A DNA stretch of 64,000 nucleotides from Tetraselmis striata (GCA_006384855.1 VCJN01001402.1:1-64000); one strand, 5' to 3'; shown: positions 25,310 to 35,088, counted from the first letter of the stretch. Numbers and translations are program-made. Notes: generated from the letters alone by a model not told the origin.

Positions 25310-25497
25310 GGGCGCTGCGTGGAACGCAGCGAAAACTGGAAGATGGCAGGCTCAGCTGTTCTGGCTGCTTTTATGTCTACTCGTGCTGCACCCAACAAGG
25401 GCGCAACAACAGTTACTAGTTCCCGTACCACTGAGCACCACTTGTAGCTAAAAAGCGATTAGGTCAAGGATGGAAACCCCATAAACTAGTTTAGATC
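25310..25497 (-). repeat. A2 repeat of the nested YR element
   Basis: Matches the A1 repeat of the same element (34903-35088). It contains the 12-bp palindrome TAAACTAGTTTA at 25482-25493 (35072-35083 in A1) and the hairpin CGCTGCGTGGAACGCAGCG at its inner end. Confidence 0.9.
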
Positions 25498-25686
25498 ATT
25501 TCGAAGTTGAGTCTGGTTTTGCCAGTCTTGAGCGAACGTAGAGAGCGGTGGATTGACGGAGAAGGGGTAGCGCCAAGTCATGAAGGAGGCACTGGGAAGG
25601 CCACCGCTGCGGAGTCTTGTTGGACTTGGAAGCGGCGGAGGGGGGCGATGTGTCCAAAGAAGAACCACGCGCCAGGAGAAGGAAGA

Positions 25687-26097
25687 TGTTATACTCCATT
25701 TCCCTATAGCCATAATGTTCTGCTATACTAGCAGGTATACCCCCGCAAAGGTAGTACGACTACGCATCCGCGGAGTCGCTGTACATATTAGTATTGCGGG
25801 CGTAAATATTAGTAGTATAAGGCCGAAGACTGTTCTGGAATTCTCTAGAGTTCTCTGACTCAAGCCTTACGTGGCTAGCACAGCACGGGTATTCCATGAC
25901 ACCCGGCTAACATAGCACAGGTATGACTATGACCTCGGCGGGTATAAATACCGCCTCGGACAAGTCTACTAGGTAGAATTCAGAGACAGGACGATAACCC
26001 AGGAACCCCTGTAACCAGAAGAGATTGGCCATACTTTCTAAATCCTTCCGCTGCATCCTAAAGGGCCTAAAGAACAGGCTTAAGCTAGAGCCTAACA
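25687..26097 (+). repeat. 5' LTR of gypsy element
   Basis: 411 bp, begins TGTTATACTCC and ends GCCTAACA (TG...CA ends). It is nearly identical to the 3' LTR and contains a TATAAATA stretch (about 25943-25950) that may be its promoter TATA box. Confidence 0.95.
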
Positions 26098-26098
26098 C

Positions 26099-26111
26099 TT
26101 GGTTTCGGAGC
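26099..26111 (+). other. Primer-binding site of gypsy element
   Basis: TTGGTTTCGGAGC lies one base past the 5' LTR. The same 13 bases occur at the corresponding place in the old gypsy remnant (complement of 4750-4762), and the sequence resembles the TGGTATCAGAGC site used with initiator Met tRNA in plant elements. The primer tRNA is inferred. Confidence 0.6.
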
Positions 26112-26266
26112 TTAGACAGCGGTAAGCGACGTAAAGATGGCTACACCAGGAGAGACACCACCTGAGGACAGCGGAAGCTTTCCGGTAGCGGCCAGCCACT
26201 GCCGGCGAAGCACAGCCGATTCCGCTCGAAGGAGGTCAAGAGGGCACGCAACCAACCCTCGCAACC

Positions 26267-27301
26267 ATGATGAGCATGCTTCAACGACTAGCCGACCGAG
26301 TCGAGACTATGTCGACGGAGCAAGCGAAGATGCAAGATGTAGCGCAAGCTACAACGGCGGCAACGGCGGAGATTCGCCGCTTGGACGAGTACGTGCGACA
26401 AGGCTTCAGTCATTTCGACGACCGAGTGAACCGGAGCCGACTTGTAGAGCAGCAGATGCGAGACCAGCTTCGTTCTGCCCGGACCAGCGACATGCTTGGG
26501 CTCATGCCGAGCGATGTGAAACTAGCGAAGATCGAGAAGCTATCGACTACGAATATCGACGAGCTACGGAACTGGTTTCGTCATGCACGGGGTTACCTGA
26601 AATATCACAATGTAAACCCGGAGGAACCTCGTAGCGTGTACTGGGCATCTGGCTATTTTCACGGACCCGTATCCAAGTGGTGGTACGCGCAAGTGGCGAG
26701 TACGCACGACGAAATTGGCGGCGGTTTTACCGGTATTACGCACATGGAGGCGGCACTAATCACCGAATTCTGTGGACGTACACCGGCGAAGCAAGCTCGT
26801 ATCAATCTGGATCGCGCGACACAGCGGACTACAGTACAGAAGTACGCGAATTATTTCCGCGAGCAACTACTGGAGTTACCCCATCGTCACGAGGAAGATA
26901 ATGTACATGACTTCCAGCGCGGACTGAAACCCCATATTCGAAAGGAAGTTGCCCTGAAAAACCCTAAGACCCTGGCAGAAGCTGTACAGGCAGCCCTGGC
27001 TGTTGAAGCTGCGGAGCGGGAGACAGATGTGCACCGCAAGATCCGTCGCGAGCGCCTAAACATCATGGACGACGATGGCGACGACGACGAGCAGTACTAC
27101 AGCAGTGCTGAGGGTGAAGCTACAGAACAAGAAGACGACCTGTTGATGGCGCGGCGATTGACCGAGGAGGAGTTTGAGAGATTTAAGAAGGAAGGTCGCT
27201 GCTTTATCTGCAGGGCGAAAGGTCATGTTGCGTCCGCGTGCCCGAGCAAGAAGAAGAAGATTTCTGAATATCGACCCAGACAGACCCGGCCGGGAAACTA
27301 A
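26267..27301 (+). CDS. Gag-like protein of gypsy element, 344 aa
   Basis: Structural protein of the LTR element. The N-terminal about 80 residues look coiled-coil (Met/Gln/Glu/Arg-rich). The middle (residues about 80-250) has the retrotransposon gag pattern with conserved Trp residues (ELRNWFRHARGYL, VSKWWYAQ). An acidic linker (DDDGDDDEQYYSS) follows, then a CCHC zinc knuckle CFICRAKGHVASAC near residues 312-325. Similar in layout to plant and algal chromovirus Gag. The first Met is the earliest in this frame after the primer-binding site. Confidence 0.85.
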   Translation: MMSMLQRLADRVETMSTEQAKMQDVAQATTAATAEIRRLDEYVRQGFSHFDDRVNRSRLVEQQMRDQLRSARTSDMLGLMPSDVKLAKIEKLSTTNIDELRNWFRHARGYLKYHNVNPEEPRSVYWASGYFHGPVSKWWYAQVASTHDEIGGGFTGITHMEAALITEFCGRTPAKQARINLDRATQRTTVQKYANYFREQLLELPHRHEEDNVHDFQRGLKPHIRKEVALKNPKTLAEAVQAALAVEAAERETDVHRKIRRERLNIMDDDGDDDEQYYSSAEGEATEQEDDLLMARRLTEEEFERFKKEGRCFICRAKGHVASACPSKKKKISEYRPRQTRPGN

Positions 27302-27441
27302 GACGTGAGTCGGCCGCGCGCGGCGCGCGACAGGGTGAAGGACTGTCCCCTAAAACGGCTCGCGAGACTACAGAAGTACAGCCCTCGTATCCTCGAACGA
27401 CACTGAGGCCTGATTTCCTCCACAAGGATTTCAGCGACTGG

Positions 27442-28185
27442 ATGGTACATCGCGAATTATTTCACGAGTACACGAAGAAATACGGACCCTGCGACCTGGA
27501 CGGAGCTTGCGATAATGACGGCCTGAATTCTCAAGTTTCTGGTAGTTTTTGCTGTCCGACGCGCCCATTTCAGGAACAGGATCTCGGAGAATATCGGCGT
27601 ATTTGGCTAAATGCCCCGTATGACCGAATTGAAGAATTTTTGGGCCACTACCTTCGACAGAAGTTATTGCATCCGCATCTACGAGCAATTATTGTGGTCC
27701 CAAAATGGTCGCGTAAGCCGTGGTTTCGACTACTGAGAAATTTTCGTCTGGTGGATGAGTTGCCAGCGGAGACTTCTGTGTTTACGTGTCCAACGAACGA
27801 TGGCATAGAAGGTGCGAGACAAGATGTTGGCCCCACTCGATGGGCGACACAGATCTACGCTGACGATGGCGCCGGCGTACGGTTTCTACCGCAGCACCTG
27901 AGAACCCCACCGAAGCCTGAGTGGACGCACTCGAAGGTTCTAGTAACCGATGGAAGACGAGTGCTTCTGACTGTAGAAGACAGCGGACTGATTTGGTTTC
28001 CAGAAGGCAAGCGCGGCGACACGGACGCGACGCCGGAGACAACAGCAGTACGACGATTACTCGAGCAAACTGGGTACCGGGTACAGGAGAGCAATCTACG
28101 GTACCTCGGCGGACGGGAGACAACCGGTGTCCTGTATACCTGTATCGCGCTCGTCGTAATACTGTACCTACGAAGACCCCTTTGA
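27442..28185 (+). CDS. Accessory region of gypsy element: Dam-like methyltransferase domain plus Nudix-like domain
   Basis: A 247-residue frame between gag and pol, not a standard gypsy part. Residues about 5-115 resemble the phage/DIRS Dam-like N6-adenine methyltransferase family: KYGPCDLDGACD near the start, NAPYD (residues about 57-61, in the place of the catalytic NPPY/DPPW-type motif), then IIVVPKWSRKPWF. Residues about 165-215 look like a Nudix fold: VLVTDGRRVLLTV, then WFPEGKRGD, then TPETTAVRRLLEQTGY, which aligns with the Nudix box (GX5EX7REUXEEXGU), although two of its acidic positions are replaced. The truncated gypsy remnant at 2111-4762 has the Dam-like part at the same place. 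Whether either domain is enzymatically active is unknown. Confidence 0.7.
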   Translation: MVHRELFHEYTKKYGPCDLDGACDNDGLNSQVSGSFCCPTRPFQEQDLGEYRRIWLNAPYDRIEEFLGHYLRQKLLHPHLRAIIVVPKWSRKPWFRLLRNFRLVDELPAETSVFTCPTNDGIEGARQDVGPTRWATQIYADDGAGVRFLPQHLRTPPKPEWTHSKVLVTDGRRVLLTVEDSGLIWFPEGKRGDTDATPETTAVRRLLEQTGYRVQESNLRYLGGRETTGVLYTCIALVVILYLRRPL

Positions 28186-28188
28186 ACC

Positions 28189-31100
28189 GTGCACTATGGA
28201 CAACCTGGAAGAAATTATTGGAGGCACGAAGTACGGGTTATCTGGAGACGGAGACAGTACGCTACCCACTACGGTATGAAAGCTTCGGCAAACAAATTGA
28301 TGAATATGTCAACCGTAACGTCCGACTACCTGGCGAAGACTCCACATCGCGTTTGTGCAACGTATCCACCGAGTGGTACCCGACTGCTGACTATTACTGG
28401 CGAATTGCGAGGACGACACTGTAAAATACTGGTGGACTCTGGTGCAACCGAAAATTTTGCGAGTACCGAATGGGTGCAATTGCATCAGTGCCCTACAGTA
28501 TCCGGAGGAAAACACCGTATAAAACTGGCGAACGGCAGTATGAGTACCAGTACCAAACGGCTGAGGAGCGAAGTACTTACCGTAGGAGCTTTCGACTATA
28601 AATTGGACGCTATAGTTACAGACCTGGAGAAATTCGACATTATTCTCGGACAACCTTGGCTGGAAACAGTTAATCCTGACATTGCCTGGACTGCTAAAAT
28701 TATCAAACACCGGAAGACTGGACAACACATTGCTACAGCGGAACAGTATACAGTACCTACGACGGTTTACCACCTGGACGCGGCTAAGATGGCGAAGGAG
28801 CTGAGGAAGAGTCGCGGCGAGGAACTGTTTGCTGTTGCGGTACGCGAGGTGTTCGATGCGGTAGCTGAGCAGCGCACGGACCAGTCGACCGAGTGGACCA
28901 AGGAGCTCAAGGAGTCCCTTATGGAGTTTGCACACATCATCGCGGAGCCTACTGACCTGCCACCGGAGCGCGAGTTCGACTTTGAGATCAACCTGGAGAG
29001 TGATGAACCCCCCAAGGAACGAACGTACCGTATGTCACCAGCGGAGTTGCAAGAGGTACGGTCACAACTGGAGGAATTGTTGGCAAAAGGGTGGATTCGT
29101 CCGTCCAAGTCAAACTACGGCGCCCCAATTTTATTTGTGCGTAAGAAAGACGGCACTCTGCGTATGTGTGTGGACTACCGTAAATTGAATGACCTTACGA
29201 AGAAAGACCGGACCCCGCTTCCTCGTATCGACGAATTATTGGACTCATTGCATGGTGCGACTATTTTCAGTACTCTGGACCTGTATAAAGGCTACCATCA
29301 AGTACGAATTAAACCGGAAGACATCCACAAAACAGCGTTCCGGACACACTATGGGCTCTACGAGTACTGTGTGTTACCTTTCGGCTTGACAACTGCCCCA
29401 GCTGGATTCCAGACTATGATGAACCGTGTTTTGAGCCCATATCTCGGCAAATTCTGCGTGGTATACCTGGACGACGTGCTGATCTACAGCAAGACAGCTC
29501 AAGAGCATCTCGAGCACATCAGATTGGTGCTACGGGAGTTGCAACGACACCACTTGCATATCAAGCTGTCGAAGTGTTCGTTCGGCCGTACCAGCGTGGA
29601 GTTTTTGGGCCATATCGTCGAAGCAGGACAGATCAAGATGGACCCCCGGAAGGTGGAAGCAGTTCAACAGTGGCCCGTGCCGAAGACAGTAAAGGACGTA
29701 CGAGGTTTTCTTGGCCTTGCTGGCTATTACCGCAAGTTCATCCATAACTTCGCGGCTATTGCGGCGCCACTACATGACCTGACGAAGAATCAACCGGAGT
29801 TTGTGTGGACGCCTCGTGCTGATGCAGCGTTTCGTGCATTAAAGGACGCAATGGTACGAGCACCTGTACTGAGTATACCGGACACATCTGCGGACGCCCG
29901 TTACACATTGTATACAGATGCTTCTGGATTTGCAGTGGGAGCTGTGCTGCTGCAAGATCAAGGCTCAGGACTTCGACTTGTCGCGTACCATGCACGCAAG
30001 ATGAACAAACACGAAGTTCACTACCCGGTACATGAGCAAGAGTTGTTAGCGGTTCGTGATGCACTCATCAAGTTCCGATGCTACCTTGATGGAGCGGCGG
30101 GCTTTACGGTCATCACCGACCATGACACACTACGGCACTTCTTTCGCCAACGCGATTTGTCGACGCGGCAAGTACGATGGCTGCAAGTGTTTGCGCCTTA
30201 CCAACGACATATGGACATCGTCTACAAGCGAGGAGCTACCAATCATGCGGACGCCCTCTCTCGGCGACCCGACTTGAAGGATGCGCTACAGAAGCTAGAT
30301 CTGCTGAACAACTGGTCAGAAGACGAGGCTGACTGCGAAATAAATTCAGTTTTATTTGCTATGGAGTCGCGACTACAGGCGGACAACAAGTTTTACGACG
30401 AAATCAAGACCGCATATGACTCCGACGAGTACCTGAAATCGCGGAAAGCTTTACCATCCTGGCTAGTACGTCACAGTAATGGTCTACTGTACGCCTACGG
30501 CTCACGACTTTACGTACCAAATGTGGCGGACCTGCGACAACGAGCACTGTACGAACTACATGACGCGCCTACTGCTGGACACCCGGGAGGAGGACGACTA
30601 CTGGCGCGTACTGTGGAACTGTACTGGTGGCCCCGTATGAAACAGACTGTCACTAACTACGTGCGACGCTGCCATACCTGTCAACGTACTAAGGCGGCCC
30701 GGCATAAGCCATACGGCTTACTTCAGCCCCATGACGTACCATCACGACCATTTGAGGTAATATCCCTGGATTTAATCACAGATCTGCCGGAGTGCCAGGG
30801 GTATGACTCAGTAGTGATTTTCGTATGTTTACTGTCAAAGCGAGTAATTGTTGAGCCAACTACGAAGACAGTTACTGCTGAAGGCTTGGCGGAGATTATG
30901 CATCGCTCAGTTTTTCGTCATTTCGGCCTACCGGCTAAACTCATCTCTGACCGAGACCCCAGATTTATGTCGGAATTCTGGCAAGATATGTTCAAGACCA
31001 TGGGTACTAAGCTGAACATCTCTACAGCTTTTCATCCAGCAACCGATGGCCAGACGGAACGGACTAACCAAACTTGGGAGCAAGTGCTACGCTGCTACGT

Positions 31101-31878
31101 GCACCCCCTGCACGATGATTGGGTCAACCACCTCACCAACGTGGAGTTTGCGATCAACGCTGCTCAGTCGACTTCGACTACTATGTCCCCTTTCAAGGCG
31201 ACTTTGGGATTCGAGCCGACTACACCTGCTACTACTCAACTCGCAACCGAGCCAACTCGAGCTCTTCCGGAACACGTCAAGTATGTACAGGAGCTTCATC
31301 GCTTCGCGCATGATTGCGTACTGGAGGCTCAAACTCGTATGCAGACTGCAGCTAATCGTAAACGACTACCCGTACCATTCAAGACCGGCGACAGAGTTAA
31401 GCTGAAGGCGTCTCATCTGAAGTTTATTCAGCAACCCTGTGCTAAGCTACGCGATCGCTACGTGGGCCCCTTCGTCATAACAGAGCAGATCTCGCCAGTT
31501 GCTTTCCGATTGCAACTACCTGCGGGCGTACGAGTCCACGATGTGGTGCACGCGAGTATGCTGGAAAAGTGGTATGACGACCTTGACCAACCGGCGAAGT
31601 CTGAACGAGTACCGATTGTCCATGACGCAAACCGATTCCATGTTCAGGACATACTCGATGTTGCCTTCAACAACAATGGCACTGGACTACTGTTTCGAGT
31701 GCGATGGGCGTTCCCGTACAACGTACCAAGCGAAGACACCTGGGAGCCCCTACGCGGAGTCAAGCACCTGGACATTTTCCGGTCGTTCTTACTGTCTAAA
31801 TCATACCGACAGTTTACTGAGAGCCCAGACTTCATTCGGTTCCGGAATCGCTACCCAAGCCGAGTACCTTCCGCCTGA
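28189..31878 (+). CDS. Pol polyprotein of gypsy element, about 1229 aa
   Basis: Domains in order: retropepsin (ILVDSGATENF, near residue 80); reverse transcriptase (KKDGTLRMCVDYRKLN, FSTLDLYKGYHQ, and the catalytic YLDD near residue 423); RNase H (YTDASGFAVGAVLL, near 573); integrase with an HHCC zinc finger (about residues 785-840), core motifs SLDLITDLPE, SDRDPRF and DGQTERTNQ; and a C-terminal chromodomain-like segment (LFRVRWAFPYNVPSEDTWEP, about 1160-1180) as in chromoviruses, which may guide integration to heterochromatin. Expressed from the LTR and expected to be cut by its own protease. It looks whole. Confidence 0.95.
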   Translation: MHYGQPGRNYWRHEVRVIWRRRQYATHYGMKASANKLMNMSTVTSDYLAKTPHRVCATYPPSGTRLLTITGELRGRHCKILVDSGATENFASTEWVQLHQCPTVSGGKHRIKLANGSMSTSTKRLRSEVLTVGAFDYKLDAIVTDLEKFDIILGQPWLETVNPDIAWTAKIIKHRKTGQHIATAEQYTVPTTVYHLDAAKMAKELRKSRGEELFAVAVREVFDAVAEQRTDQSTEWTKELKESLMEFAHIIAEPTDLPPEREFDFEINLESDEPPKERTYRMSPAELQEVRSQLEELLAKGWIRPSKSNYGAPILFVRKKDGTLRMCVDYRKLNDLTKKDRTPLPRIDELLDSLHGATIFSTLDLYKGYHQVRIKPEDIHKTAFRTHYGLYEYCVLPFGLTTAPAGFQTMMNRVLSPYLGKFCVVYLDDVLIYSKTAQEHLEHIRLVLRELQRHHLHIKLSKCSFGRTSVEFLGHIVEAGQIKMDPRKVEAVQQWPVPKTVKDVRGFLGLAGYYRKFIHNFAAIAAPLHDLTKNQPEFVWTPRADAAFRALKDAMVRAPVLSIPDTSADARYTLYTDASGFAVGAVLLQDQGSGLRLVAYHARKMNKHEVHYPVHEQELLAVRDALIKFRCYLDGAAGFTVITDHDTLRHFFRQRDLSTRQVRWLQVFAPYQRHMDIVYKRGATNHADALSRRPDLKDALQKLDLLNNWSEDEADCEINSVLFAMESRLQADNKFYDEIKTAYDSDEYLKSRKALPSWLVRHSNGLLYAYGSRLYVPNVADLRQRALYELHDAPTAGHPGGGRLLARTVELYWWPRMKQTVTNYVRRCHTCQRTKAARHKPYGLLQPHDVPSRPFEVISLDLITDLPECQGYDSVVIFVCLLSKRVIVEPTTKTVTAEGLAEIMHRSVFRHFGLPAKLISDRDPRFMSEFWQDMFKTMGTKLNISTAFHPATDGQTERTNQTWEQVLRCYVHPLHDDWVNHLTNVEFAINAAQSTSTTMSPFKATLGFEPTTPATTQLATEPTRALPEHVKYVQELHRFAHDCVLEAQTRMQTAANRKRLPVPFKTGDRVKLKASHLKFIQQPCAKLRDRYVGPFVITEQISPVAFRLQLPAGVRVHDVVHASMLEKWYDDLDQPAKSERVPIVHDANRFHVQDILDVAFNNNGTGLLFRVRWAFPYNVPSEDTWEPLRGVKHLDIFRSFLLSKSYRQFTESPDFIRFRNRYPSRVPSA

Positions 31879-31964
31879 ACTTCAAAATCAAGACCAAGAC
31901 CGTAGTTTCCTGTAGTTCCGTGACACCGGCACAGCGAGGACGCTTGTGCTTAAGGGGGAGAGAG

Positions 31965-32375
31965 TGTTATACTCCATTTCCCTATAGCCATAATGTTCTG
32001 CTATACTAGCAGGTATACCCCCGCAAAGGTAGTACGACTACGCATCCGCGGAGTCGCTGTACATATTAGTATTGCGGGCGTAAATATTAGTAGTATAAGG
32101 CCGAAGACTGTTCTGGAATTCTCTAGAGTTCTCTGACTCAAGCCTTACGTGGCTAACACAGCACGGGTATTCCATGACACCCGGCTAACATAGCACAGGT
32201 ATGACTATGACCTCGGCGGGTATAAATACCGCCTCGGACAAGTCTACTAGGTAGAATTCAGAGACAGAACGATAACCCAGGAACCCCTGTAACCAGAAGA
32301 GATTGGCCATACTTTCTTAATCCTTCCGCTGCATCCTAAAGGGCCTAAAGAACAGGCTTAAGCTAGAGCCTAACA
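31965..32375 (+). repeat. 3' LTR of gypsy element
   Basis: 411 bp, TGTTAT...TAACA, preceded by a purine-rich tract (AAGGGGGAGAGAG) that fits a polypurine tract. About three differences from the 5' LTR. Confidence 0.95.
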
Positions 32376-33897
32376 GAAGAACGTTGGGGTCGATGTAGTC
32401 CAGAACGACATCAGAGTTAGTGGCCCAACCGCCTTGGTAGCGGATGTGGGACAGTGGCGTTCCGATGGCGTTTGCTGCAGAGGCTGCGCCCTTGCGTAGA
32501 CTGTGTGAAGTCCAGGAAGTGCCAGCAGGGGGGGCAGCGTTGACTAGGTTGACTGCTGTAGACAACCAGTCTGACATCGTAGCCGCAGTCCAAGGTTTTG
32601 ACTGCTCAGCCACATTGACAGCCCAGAAGTTGGAGGCAGCCAAGCCAACAGTAACCAGGGGGACAGACTGGACGTCGTCGATGAAGTAGCGCAAGAGACG
32701 TGCCACTCGAGGGTGCTCGGACACTTGAAGGAGAAGTACGCGCAGGTCGTCGGGTCCCCGCCGGCCAGCGCGACCTTTCTCGCGGTAGATCTGCAAGGTG
32801 ATGTTGTAGGTGTCGACATGCACATCTTGCACTCGACAGGAGACGCCAGTAAGGCCCCTGGCAAAGAACAGGAAGTTGACAACCGAGGCCAAGAGGGCTC
32901 GGTAGTCGAGGTGGGACTCTGGGTAAGGGGCAGACACAATTAGCTCGGCCTTTGAGACGAAGCGGTAAGCTACATCCGCAGGCAGAGGGACACGCAAAGG
33001 GGCAGCGTCCAGCCGGCGCTGACGCAACATTAACCCACGTCTTGCCGAAGTGAGGTGTAGGCTGTCCTTGGCGATCGGGACGAGGTTGTGCAGCTCGAAG
33101 AAGGTGTTGATGGCAGACATGTAGGGCTGCAGCGACTTAGCTGCGATGTGCCCTCGCTCCCCGATCCAGGCAACGTACCGAACAACAGTAGCAGTAGTCG
33201 CCTCCAGCGGGCTGATGTTCTCGGAGTCGTGGCAGAACTCAGCGAACTGAGACAACCTGCCGGCGTAGCTCTTGAGAGTCTGAGCGCTGAGGGAGCTGGA
33301 GAGCAGGTCGAGCGTCCGCTGGCCTAGCTCGTCTGAGCCGAACGCGTCCTGCAGTCGAGATCGCAGTGACGCAGCCCACGGAGCGACAGCTGCGGGCTCG
33401 TCGATTACGTAAGTGCGTCGTTTTACTGACAGAGTGCCACCGGCACGGCTACTGTTCGCAAAGTACTCGGCAGCAACGGTGAGGTTCCCGGCGGTTGGCC
33501 GGTAGTTGCTGGACGGGTTTGCAGTAGCTCCAGTACGGGTTTGCGGGGCTAGGTTCAGGTAAGAGGGCCGCCCCGCGCGCCCTTCGCGCTCATAGCGCAT
33601 GTCCCGTGCGTAACGTACAGGCGCGAAACTTGGTCGTTGCGAACCGGTTGTAACACGTAGTGTAACAACCGACGAACGCAGAGATGGGGTTGTAAGAAAG
33701 GCGGATGGTTGAGCCGCCGTGTGCAGGCGTGCGGATGGTTGAGCCGCACTCGGCTGTAGCTGTAAGAAGCGCCGTACCGAGGAAGGTCTAAATGAAGTCT
33801 GTAAGGTGGGGGGGTCAGGTCCTGACACAGGGCGCTCATTCCGCCGTTGAGCTGCAAGGGTGCGTCTTGCGGCGGTCACCGAAAGGTGGCCTCGCAA
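32376..33897 (-). pseudogene. Tyrosine recombinase of nested YR element, disrupted by the gypsy insertion
   Basis: Nearly identical to the recombinase at 45856-47481. The catalytic-domain motifs (FFARGLTGVSCR, HSLRKGAASAA, YQGGW and the nucleophile region VLDYIDP) are all on this side of the gypsy insertion. The C-terminal end lies beyond the gypsy element (about 25580-25686), so the gene is broken by insertion. Family: DIRS-order YR retrotransposon recombinases. Confidence 0.85.
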
Positions 33898-33933
33898 GGC
33901 TCCTGCAGCTCCGACGAACGGCGCCCCGCACCG

Positions 33934-34821
33934 TCACTCGTGCTCACCTTCGCGACCACGTCCACGTCCGCCACCACGTCCTCGCCCGCGCCCGCGACCT
34001 GCAGCTGCAGCCGCTACTCGAGAAGTAGCGGTCGCCTTGGCGCTGCTGGCAACGGTCGCCTCGAAGACACGACGCTCGTAGTCCCGCATGAGGTCCCCAA
34101 AGATCGCGGAACCCAGATGCTCCGAAGCAGGCTGAAAATGCTGGGCTCGCAGCACATCCAGAACACCTTGGTCACCATGCACACGCTTGATCTCATTTAG
34201 CTTCCGCAGGAAGGCCAAACGAAACCGAAACGCCTTGTCGATGGCCTCGGCGTGGTTCCGAGCTCTCGCGAGGTAGGGGGTGAAGTCCTGGTTGGTGGAA
34301 GGGACGTAGGGCAGTAGCTCGTCGAGCGCCACGAAAAGGGCGGCCATGTGGGCCCCGAAACACGACATCCACAAGTACTCCTCCTGGGCCGGCAGACGCG
34401 GGTCATCCTGCTTGAGGTACTCGTTCGTTAGGTCGGTGCTCAAAGGGAAAAGTCCAGGCATTCGGCTGACCGGTCGAACGGCCTCGTAACCAGACTCTGC
34501 TCTCTGCAGTAGCTCTGGCACCGCGAGGTAATCATCCTCGGCACTCGCGGATTTTGCTCCGACACGGCCGCTCTGGGCTAGCTCTAGCAAGTCGGGGCGC
34601 TCTGCGGCTCCCCCGCTGCCTGTCGGCTGTCCCGCGAAGCGTTGCCCTGAGCTGGAGCCATGTGCCCCTTCTCCATCAACAACGCGATCACGAGCCGTCA
34701 ATTGTGCCACAGCTGTAGCCAATGCACGCACATCTGCTTGCAACGACTTGAGCGTCGGCTCAGCGACGGGTTCTTCTCCATCTGACATAGTAACGCACGG
34801 ACGTACGGACGATAATATCAC
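33934..34821 (-). CDS. Gag-like protein of nested YR element, about 295 aa
   Basis: The first gene of the YR element. An N-terminal helical segment (TLKSLQADVRALATAVAQL) is followed by a Gly/Ser-rich linker, a conserved central domain (LWMSCFGAHMAALFVALDEL; AEAIDKAFRFRLAFLRKLN) and a C-terminal Arg-Gly tail (GRGRGRGGGRGRG) likely to bind nucleic acid. No zinc knuckle. Position and basic tail suggest a Gag role (inference). Homologous to 47518-48426. Confidence 0.65.
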   Translation of the reverse strand: MILSSVRPCVTMSDGEEPVAEPTLKSLQADVRALATAVAQLTARDRVVDGEGAHGSSSGQRFAGQPTGSGGAAERPDLLELAQSGRVGAKSASAEDDYLAVPELLQRAESGYEAVRPVSRMPGLFPLSTDLTNEYLKQDDPRLPAQEEYLWMSCFGAHMAALFVALDELLPYVPSTNQDFTPYLARARNHAEAIDKAFRFRLAFLRKLNEIKRVHGDQGVLDVLRAQHFQPASEHLGSAIFGDLMRDYERRVFEATVASSAKATATSRVAAAAAGRGRGRGRGGGRGRGREGEHE

Positions 34822-34902
34822 ACTCGGATGGCGAGCCGGGTGTGGTCTTGAACAACCTGGGGTGACCTTGCTCGCAACGGGTTACGAGACAGTTTTTAAC
34901 AT

Positions 34903-35088
34903 CGCTGCGTGGAACGCAGCGAAAACTGGAAGATGGTAGGCTCAGCTGTTCTGGCTGCTTTTATGTCTACTCGTGCTGCACCCAACAAGGGCGCAACAAC
35001 AGTTACTAGTTCCCGTACCACTGAGCAGCACTTGTAGCTAAAAAGCGGTTAGGTCAAGGATGGAAACCCCATAAACTAGTTTAGATCA
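34903..35088 (-). repeat. A1 repeat of the nested YR element
   Basis: Outer repeat, matching 25310-25497. Carries the hairpin CGCTGCGTGGAACGCAGCG (34903-34921) and the palindrome TAAACTAGTTTA (35072-35083) at the element boundary. Confidence 0.9.

Larger units (their letters stand above)
25687..32375 (+). mobile_element. Ty3/gypsy chromovirus-like LTR retrotransposon, looks whole and young
   Basis: A 6689-bp element with two 411-bp LTRs, a primer-binding site (26099-26111), gag, an extra Dam-like/Nudix-like region, pol (protease, reverse transcriptase, RNase H, integrase, chromodomain-like end) and a polypurine stretch (about 31951-31964) just before the 3' LTR. It is flanked by the 5-bp duplication GAAGA (25682-25686 and 32376-32380); the uninterrupted site is visible in the YR copy at 45472-48692. 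The two LTRs differ at only about three positions in 411, so insertion was recent. The domain order PR-RT-RH-INT is that of Ty3/gypsy. Confidence 0.95.
25195..35088 (-). mobile_element. 3.2-kb YR retroelement interrupted by a nested Ty3/gypsy element
   Basis: Minus-strand element with the order A1 (35088-34903), gag-like gene, tyrosine recombinase gene, B1 (about 25498-25523), A2 (25497-25310), B2 (about 25220-25195). Without the gypsy insertion it is about 3200 bp, the same size as the copies at 5825-9041 and 45472-48692, and it is close to the latter in sequence. The gypsy element sits in the 3' part of the recombinase gene, so this copy is inactivated by insertion. There is no reverse transcriptase of its own and no flanking target duplication, as expected for YR elements. 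Confidence 0.88.
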
